A DNA stretch of 64,000 nt. Source: Panulirus ornatus (Eukaryota > Arthropoda > Malacostraca > Decapoda > Palinuridae). Under the pieces are notes generated by a model. The model was not told the origin of the DNA, ran no database searches, and saw only the letters and a list, made by a program, of their open reading frames with translations. The stretch is from contig NC_092239.1 in NCBI RefSeq assembly GCF_036320965.1, forward strand, positions 1,446,820 to 1,510,819, given 5' to 3'. Of the stretch, positions 54,925 through 64,000 are shown in pieces. Positions within the stretch are counted from its first letter, which is position 1. Every line of letters starts with the position of its first letter. The translations under genes and the position numbers were made by a program.

Positions 54925-55085
54925 TAGTACATGCTGGTAATCCACAGGAAAGTGAAACACGATAAGTTGCCAAGTGCACTTTCGTGTAATGATCACATCA
55001 TCAGGGGAGATACAACAATAAGCTATAGAACAATCAGCTGGTATACAAGGAAGAGACGTAGCTAGGATGCCAGTGGTAAACAAGC
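54925..55085 (-). repeat. Dispersed repeat family, copy 2
   Basis: Contains CAAGTGCACTTTCGTGTAAT, then GATCACATCATCAGGGGAGA, then GAAGAGACGTAGCTAGGATG and CCAGTGGTAAACA. The middle block recurs at 52423-52450. I recall this ordered set of blocks, in reverse complement, as a common decapod dispersed repeat; its class is not clear from the sequence. Confidence 0.6.
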
Positions 55086-55089
55086 GTTA

Positions 55090-55735
55090 CCAGAGGTTCA
55101 ATCGTAGATTGTCAGTGAATATTCGCTGGTGGCCTTTGGCCATATCCAAATATTTCTAGTGACGGTATGTGAACGGGTTCTCGGACCAGCCTTGGCTTCA
55201 TCCTCTTTGGTTGTTTGAGCTAACATCCTGGACGCGGAGGAACAAGCAGCTGGATCCCCAGGCAGCGAGACACAGCCTTAGCAAGCAAACCCATCGCCAG
55301 ATTTTGAGACAGAAAGGGAAAGGCGCAGCGTTGGGTCGTCTCAAAGTGGAAGACGAACAGCGAGAGCTAATGACGTTCCGATGGACGTCTCTTACGTTCC
55401 ATGTTCCTTTCTCCTGGGCCAGACCCCTGACCGCCACCGTGTCAACAAGAGGAACCGTGACCACCGACACATATGGGAAAATCTAACTTACTTCCACTAA
55501 AGACATCGGGTCCAGGCAGGTCACAGGGTCGGCCCCGTCGCTAGCGCCAACACCTGACTTGAAACACATGTAGGCGAAAACTACTGACGAAGGTGACGCA
55601 TCCATCATCACATAAAGTTGCTGGAGGCGGAGGTGAGTTGTGGTACCGAGATAATTTCATCACCTCTGATCTCTCACAAGAATATACAGATCAACTCGTA
55701 CCGTTGTGCTCAGGGATGTGCTCAAGGGGATGTGT
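55090..55735. other. Intergenic sequence
   Basis: No gene recognised. The 105-codon frame at 55169-55486 shows no known domain. Confidence 0.45.
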
Positions 55736-56231
<496 letters not shown>

Positions 56232-56400
56232 CCAAAATCTGTTTCCCAGTGAATGTTGCAAAAGCTTCAACTGAATTTACACTCATGAAAAAAACATTGT
56301 ACAATTCCCTTATTCATATTCAACAATTTATTCTCTTGCTTTTACCAGCTGTCGGCCATGTTTGTTGTGAACGATGGCCGACGTCGGCTATTAAAACTAA

Positions 56401-56800
56401 CAGCTGCTGTACAGTGCCTACGGATCCATGGCCTCCACAACAGCCGCTGTACAGTGCCTGCGGATCCATGGCCTCCACAACAGCCGCTGTACAGTGCCTA
56501 CGGATCCATGGCCTCCACAACAGCCGCTGTACAGTGCCTGCGGATCCATGGCCTCCACAACAGCTGCTGTACAGTGCCTACGGATCCATGGCCTCCACAA
56601 CAGCTGCTGTACAGTGCCTACGGATCCATGGCCTCCACAACAGCCGCTGTACAGTGCCTACGGATCCATGGCCTCCACAACAGCCGCTGTACAGTGCCTA
56701 CGGATCCATGGCCTCCACAACAGCTGCTGTACAGTGCCTACGGATCCATGGCCTCCACAACAGCCGCTGTACAGTGCCTACGGATCCATGGCCTCCACAA
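56401..56800. repeat. 40-bp minisatellite, exactly 10 copies
   Basis: Ten head-to-tail 40-bp units starting CAG(C/T)(C/T)GCTGTACAGTGCCT and ending GGATCCATGGCCTCCACAA. Variation is limited to C/T in CAGCYGC and A/G in GCCTR, so the array is young or homogenised. Three units make 120 bp, so all three plus frames are open (150 to 208 codons) and read one 40-residue period in shifted phase (for example CTVPTDPWPPQQ). Confidence 0.97.
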
Positions 56801-57141
56801 CGGTATGTAGGAGAGGGGATGACTGCCATTGTGAAAGTGATGATGAAGATGAGACACAAGTCAGTAACGTCGTAAGAAATCCTTCATCTGTTACCGGCTT
56901 ATACGAGACTAGAGAACAGTTCTGAGCAGCATGAGATCCAATATAATGTAGAAGGGAATAAAACCTGGTGTTGGAGATTAGTTAGAAATGGTGAACCGAG
57001 GACGAGCAAAGTGAAGTGAGGAAAATGGATCGCGGGATGATGACGCTACCAGACCAGAGGAGGAGAAGCAGGGCAGACTGAGGGACAGACTACAGACATC
57101 AGTTGACGTCTTAGAAAATTATCTCAATCTTGAGAGACGAA

Positions 57142-57245
57142 GATGTCATGCAGTGGAACCAGAGGAAGAATGACGTCATCCAGTAGAACCAGAGGAACAG
57201 TGACGTCATGCAGCAGAACCAGACACCTACGAACGTCATGCAACG
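57142..57245. repeat. 30-bp repeat with TGACGTCA motifs, 3.3 copies
   Basis: Units carry GACGTCATGCAG and GAACCAGAGGAA. Perfect CRE-type TGACGTCA palindromes occur at 57171 and 57201, exactly 30 bp apart; the first unit has GATGTCA. Confidence 0.85.
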
Positions 57246-57578
57246 GGAGAATGTTTGATGCAGACAATACATAGCAGAACTACATCATGACAGGAGAATT
57301 CACGATCAAACAGTGGCTGATTAAAAGAAATAATGATTTCCACCAGAAAAATTCATCAAGTTTCTTAATTTACCTTACAGCCTTCTCCCATAATATCATT
57401 ACTTAAGATCCTCTTGTACTCTTTATGTTCACTTCACTTCATATCATCTAATCTTCTCATAAGTATCTGTAAGTGTAGTTAAGTAGGTTTCACTCCTAAT
57501 ACGATCTTGTCTTAATCTTTTTTTCTGATTCGGTAAATACCGGTGTTTCGCTCAGCGATATCAGATTTATAGATTGAG

Positions 57579-59084
<1,506 letters not shown>

Positions 59085-59252
59085 CATGGTGATGGGGAGA
59101 AGGACCACTGCCCACGTATCTCCTGCCTGTCGTCGAAGACGACAAAAGGGAATTAGAACAGACTTGTGGGCCAAAATTTTTCGTCAGGTTCATTCGTCTA
59201 TTCCTGATGCTACTTTGCTCACGCAGGAAATAGCTATCACTTATGAAAGTAT
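59085..59252 (+). mobile_element. SINE-like dispersed element, copy 2 (diverged)
   Basis: Head block GGGGAGAAGGACCACTGCCC, then ACGTATCTCCTGCCTGTCGT and GACAAAAGGG, align in order to 6090-6155. The end TTGCTCACGCAGGAAATAGC aligns to 6272-6292. The middle is shorter and strongly diverged, and the A tail has decayed, so this copy is much older than copy 1. Confidence 0.65.
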
Positions 59253-60155
59253 ATGATTAGCAGAAGTCATATTATAGAATTACTGAATCCGTGTTTGAAA
59301 ACGCTTATGAAAATATATAGAATAAAGATTTACATCAACTGGTGATGAAAACATTGGATTCCATATTTACGATTTTTCCAAGAGTAAATCCTCTCCACGT
59401 AACGGGATAATATGACCGTCAATCTGTTAGGTAAAATAAGGAACGAATTCATTTAATGGAGATTTTCTCGACTCGTATTTCCACATTTCACAACCTACAA
59501 GTTGTTGTGTCACCCATCAAGCGTGTGGGGAGTCCGTGTTGCGACATAACGGGTCTCCAGCATCTGGGTCATCATGTTAACATTTTACATAACCTGAAGC
59601 TCTTACAGAGATTACTTCCTCTAGTCCTTCTTCCCATCTCAAACTTTTGCCGTAACATAGATTGAGGGAAGCGTCCTTCATCTGCTATGAAACTAAATTG
59701 ACAGTTTTATTGGATTTAGAACGACAACGTTGACATGTTCTGTCCTTCGTGAGAATCATATGTTATTTGTCACAAGTCACAACCATTCTTTTTATGTCCA
59801 AGACTCATAATTCCTTCTTGCCTCTTACGTAAGCAACAAACATACGAACACAGGTAAAACTTACAACATCCGGAAGCATTTCCTCTGATTTTTCTGAAAA
59901 TTAATTTCTTTAACTTTCGCGTTGAAAAGTTTGAAATATTTTCCAAGTTTCTTGTTGGGAAGGAATTACATCCCAAGTGAAATTTGTAGAATATATCAAC
60001 TAAACTATTAAACTAGAAGCATCTTTCTGTTGTTACGTGGATTTCCCTACATTAATTTTATGAATATGTTAATTGGATTATGATGCAGGAGTTGGCTTCT
60101 GTCGCTCCCCTGATCCGCAGAGGTGAAAACCATTGTGAGTTGTGTACTTAATGAG

Positions 60156-60158
<3 letters not shown>
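59253..60158. other. Intergenic sequence, A+T-rich
   Basis: No gene, RNA or array recognised. Confidence 0.5.

Positions 60159-60218
<60 letters not shown>
60159..60218. repeat. (GT)n microsatellite
   Basis: About 30 GT units. A short (CA)n at 60247-60264 follows, so the two could form an inverted-repeat hairpin. Confidence 0.97.
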
Positions 60219-60222
<4 letters not shown>

Positions 60223-60264
60223 GAAGTGACTTAAGGTTTGTTCACATACACACACACACACACA

Positions 60265-61761
60265 GGTGTTTTACTCTCCATGTCTGCTCTTCCTTCATGA
60301 CAAAGTCACACAAAATAAGGACTGGAACAAAGGATCTTTCCAGCTGTGAGTATAGAGACACTGGCAGAGGAGTGGCATTTATATTACGTACAACAAACAA
60401 CATAAGTCGCTATCCTCAGTTATATGAGTCTTGCCAGACAGGACGATGGGTCAGGGAAGGTCACGTTACTTGGGTCATGTCGGGTCGCTGGGTTATATGG
60501 TCTTAATAAAACATTTATGATTGACAGCAAAACTACCAGAGCTGAGGACAACCTGGCCCTTCTCGGCCTCGCTCGAGGTCGTTAGAGGAACTGTAAACCC
60601 TTAACGAGGCCGGAGTCTCGCTCACCAGAACAACATCTTCTCATATGCAAATAACATTTGTTAGTAAACAAAGTCTACATTTACATACTGCTGCAGAGAA
60701 AAGATTGGCAAAATACTCATCGTCTTTCCAAAGATTCATGACCAGAATATTTGTTTCTTAATTTTGACATAATGTTAGAATACTAAACCTTCTTGTAAGA
60801 TCGTGACACATTCATCAGCTGGTGACTGGCAGGAAACTGTCTACTGTCGGCTGCTGGAGGGAGGTAGAGCAAGATGCGACTCAGTGAGAGGCAAGTGTGT
60901 CGCTAGTGTAAGATGTGACGTACAATTTGTACAGCTCTTACGGTTATCCAGGACCTGAAGGCTCAGTGATATAAGATTGTGTACAGTTGTATGATCTTGT
61001 ATGGTTCATATGGTCTTGAATGGTAAGGACCAGAGGTGAGGCCCAGAGGATGGTCCTCTCTCTCTCGAAGAGATGATCATCCTCCGTGTTGTTCCTGGCT
61101 CGTGCATGTGCTGTACAGCCCCACCACCCCAGCATCACCCGCACATGTCATCATGTTAGGGTAAACCGCCTCCCTCACCATCAGTGTTAAGCAAGGTTCC
61201 CCAAGACTCACACAACAGTCCGGATCCAGTCAATTGACACCGTGGCCCGTGGGCGCTGCACCTCCCCTTCACCAACACTCACCCACTGTAGCCGCAGCTT
61301 CTGAACTCCTAACTTCCTGCCCTATCATCACCGTCATATAATTCCCAGTAACATTATCTGAGAAAAAGAAATATGAAAATATCATCATGAGTACAGAAAT
61401 GGTCGTGTCTCTTCAAGTGAACTGCTGAGGAGACAGACTGCAGAGAGAAATCTATCCGTTTAAAAAACACTTGAGACGTTTGATTGGTCTATAATCTGGA
61501 AGATTAACTGTTGGAAGAATAATATGGAAGAGTCAAAAGTCTGACGGCCAAAATGTATCTCACCAACATTAATCTCTTCCAAATTTCACGCGAGAGCCTT
61601 TCGCTCGGGACCATAAACTTCACGACAGGATTATTTATGACTCGAGCCAACTCCACGTTGTATGTAACAAAGCTTTTGATATATGTTTTACAGAGAGAGA
61701 ACTTCTTGGTTAATATCCCCTGACAGATTATCATCACACGATCCTCACCAGCTGTGTTCTC

Positions 61762-61763
<2 letters not shown>
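60265..61763. other. Intergenic sequence
   Basis: No gene, RNA or array recognised. Confidence 0.5.

Positions 61764-61846
<83 letters not shown>
61764..61846. repeat. (AT)n microsatellite
   Basis: About 41 perfect AT units. No LINE tail seen beside it. Confidence 0.98.
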
Positions 61847-61848
<2 letters not shown>

Positions 61849-61984
61849 GCAGGAAGCCAAAGGTAAAGGTGTCCTTATACCCTTTCTCTGAAGGTTTGGC
61901 GTCATGATACTCCACTGTAGGGAACTCATGTAGCATGATGGAAAAAGGTATTGATCACCCAGATGACGCGTCTTATATCTACAC

Positions 61985-62272
61985 GCCACACCTGCTGCTG
62001 TGGTGCCACACCTGCTGCTGTGGTGCCACACCTGCTGCTGTGGTGCCACACCTGCTGCTGTGGTGCCACACCTGCTGCTGTGGTGCCACACTTGCTGCCG
62101 TGGTGCCACACCTGCTGCTGTGGTGCCACACCTGCTGCTGTGGTGTCACACCTGCTGCCGTGGTGCCACACTTGCTGCCGTGGTGCCACACCTGCTGCTG
62201 TGGTGCCACACTTGCTGCCGTGGTGCCACACCTGCTGCTGTGGTGCCACACCTGCTGCCGTGGTGCCACATC
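61985..62272. repeat. 20-bp CTG-rich minisatellite, ~14.4 copies
   Basis: Unit GCCACACCTGCTGCTGTGGT, with CCTGC/CTTGC and GCTG/GCCG variants scattered through the array. Twenty is not a multiple of 3, so three units (60 bp) give a 20-residue period. All frames on both strands are open (100 to 200 codons; VPHLLLWCHTCCCGATPAAV or its minus counterparts). These are array artefacts. Confidence 0.97.
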
Positions 62273-62563
62273 GTTAGACTCTCTACGGCATCGCTGCATT
62301 AATCGTAAAAGGTGGATTGTGAGGAGGACGTCCGCGAGTGGCCAGAGGAACTGTGATTGATGGCGAGATAAGAGCGTGTGGGGAGGCTGAGGAGCCTCTG
62401 GAAGCGACATCTGCCGCACGTCCTGCGGGAGGGGGGACCACTGGTAGGTAGCGGGGAAAGGGAACGTAACCTCACATGAGGTGTGGTCGGTTTACAATGT
62501 GAGTGTTTGTATGGACGCATTCATAGTGTGCGGGGAGGGAGTTTTACACTCGTGGGGCCCCTG

Positions 62564-62586
62564 TGTGTGTGTGTGTGTGTGTGTGT
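62564..62586. repeat. (GT)n microsatellite
   Basis: About 11 GT units. Confidence 0.93.
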
Positions 62587-64000
62587 GGGAAGGGGTGCAT
62601 GTGTGTACCGACGTGGCATGACACATGACACGAGCGACCGTGAAACGCCGACTTTGTTATTTCATGTTGTCAGAGACGAAGGCACACCAGGACCCAGGAG
62701 GGAGGAACCCCGGCCGCTGTAATGTTAAGTATACCTGCATCGGTCGCCAAGCACATTATTATAGTTATTTACGTGAGCGGACGGTTATCACATCTATGTA
62801 TACATATCCGTCAAAATCCATCAGCGAGTGATGTGTTCTTAGCCACACAGTTACTGCCAATTATTGATAGTTTTCACCCGGTTATTATAATTATCGCAGA
62901 AATCAGTTCTTAATATGTCAACACGACCCGCTCAAACTACCGATGATTGTGCTAGATGGCCAGTCTGACCACACCAGGAGAGGACGATCACACTCAGTTG
63001 TGCCCAGGCCGAGCTTGGGGCAAGACGGTCGTGGTGCACGTACAGTCACGTGAGATCTGCAGCTGGGCGCATGCCTTGCAGTGTCTCCCAACCACACACT
63101 GAGGTTCTGCCTATCGGTGAGAATCCAAATTAGTGTCCACCATCACCAGAATGTGCTCACACAGGTACCAGTGATGACGTGAGTAATCAGGGGTTAGTAA
63201 CACTTGCAACATGTCATTACAGAACGCAGTTCAAAACTTCATCTTCACTCGACGGTTGTTACATGTCATGGTTTCATGTGTTACATGAAGAACGATCTGT
63301 AATGATTATTTCGTAATGTTGTTGACTAGGAAGAGGGATGAGTATACAGACATTCACAACAGTAGCATCGAAGTACATAATAATGGTGCTGGACTATGAC
63401 AACTATGCGGTTTACTTACGATGATGAGTAAATGTCTTTATAATAGTCAAATACTGAGTGAAAACACTTCACATGCGTCAAACGTTAATTGCAATAACCT
63501 AAGGCGTTAATTTCCTGTAACAGTTGAGTTTGGAGGAAAAAGTTCGGTAAACGTACGGGAGGAAGACTGGGGAATGGTTGTTCAATAGTTTCTAAGGTTG
63601 TGTGGAACGAGGAGTAGGGGGAGGGGAAGAGCAGAAGGAGAATATGATAGCTGACTTCCTCTTAGTACAACGGCCGAATAGTGATTATCAACATTCGTCC
63701 AGAATCATTTTTCATGCATCAGACATTGTTCATGAGTACCATATATACGCATGTCACATTCCAGTCCTTGACTTCCAGCACTTTCCTACTTCAGCTCGAC
63801 ACTCGCAGTTCATGGAACCATCCGGAGTATATTCATGTTTCCTGTAACATGAACCATAAACACATTTATATATACTATCATCAACGTAGAACCTGGTCTG
63901 TCTGGAAAACAAAGTCATAGTAAAAATCACTGTCCACCACTGTGGCTGCTGTGCTGGTGTGGAGGTTATTTGGTGTGAGCTGTGTGCTGTGCGACGTGGG
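62587..64000. other. Intergenic sequence
   Basis: No gene, RNA or array recognised up to the window end. Confidence 0.5.

Overview
This window looks like repeat-dominated, gene-poor DNA from a large animal genome, most likely a decapod crustacean (shrimp, crab or lobster group). The evidence is: no operon-like gene packing; no recognisable exon of a conserved protein in 64 kb; very high density of long dinucleotide arrays (about fifteen (GA/TC)n, twelve (AT)n and fifteen (CA/GT)n tracts); roughly twenty-five to thirty short-unit minisatellites; and dispersed repeats whose sequences I associate from memory with decapod genomes. The decapod assignment is inference. The repeats themselves are read directly.

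Mobile elements. Three 5'-truncated copies of one non-LTR retrotransposon (LINE) carry the C-terminal end of its reverse-transcriptase ORF plus a 3' tail: 15817-16508 (+), 39835-40268 (-) and 54085-54443 (+). They are nearly identical, so insertion was recent. A fourth segment (55736-56095, -) shares only the 3' tail and is otherwise a different element. A second, much older reverse-transcriptase relic of CR1/Jockey-like type lies on the minus strand at 23350-24035, with frameshifts and stops. Two copies of a SINE-like element (6074-6311 and 59085-59252, +) have an end resembling the LINE tail. tRNA-derived SINE candidates with Pol III A and B boxes lie at 12806-12977 (-), 33455-33557 (-) and, more weakly, 53021-53090 (+). 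Two copies of another dispersed repeat lie at 52395-52500 and 54925-55085.

Layout. 0-12 kb: mostly unique-looking sequence with (AT)n/(TC)n arrays, a SINE, and 15-bp and 38-bp minisatellites. 12-21 kb: tRNA-SINE, LINE copy 1, and 39-, 31- and 21-bp minisatellites. 21-35 kb: the RT relic, then a cluster of six (GA/TC)n arrays between 25 and 33.3 kb interleaved with 28-, 22-, 18-, 34- and 23-bp minisatellites. 35-46 kb: LINE copy 2 between two (AT)n arrays, a 30-bp minisatellite, and 2.7 kb of pyrimidine-rich sequence. 46-64 kb: LINE copy 3, the mosaic element, a ten-copy 40-bp array and a fourteen-copy 20-bp array.

Almost all long open reading frames are artefacts of these arrays: repeat units without stop codons, or (AT)n read as Ile-Tyr, (GA)n as Arg-Glu, (TC)n as Leu-Ser. 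Apart from the LINE fragments I cannot support a protein-coding gene. No rRNA gene, intact tRNA gene, CRISPR array or bacterial-type feature is visible. I found no convincing novel system. The most interesting material is the set of elements sharing one 3' tail and its link to (AT)n arrays.
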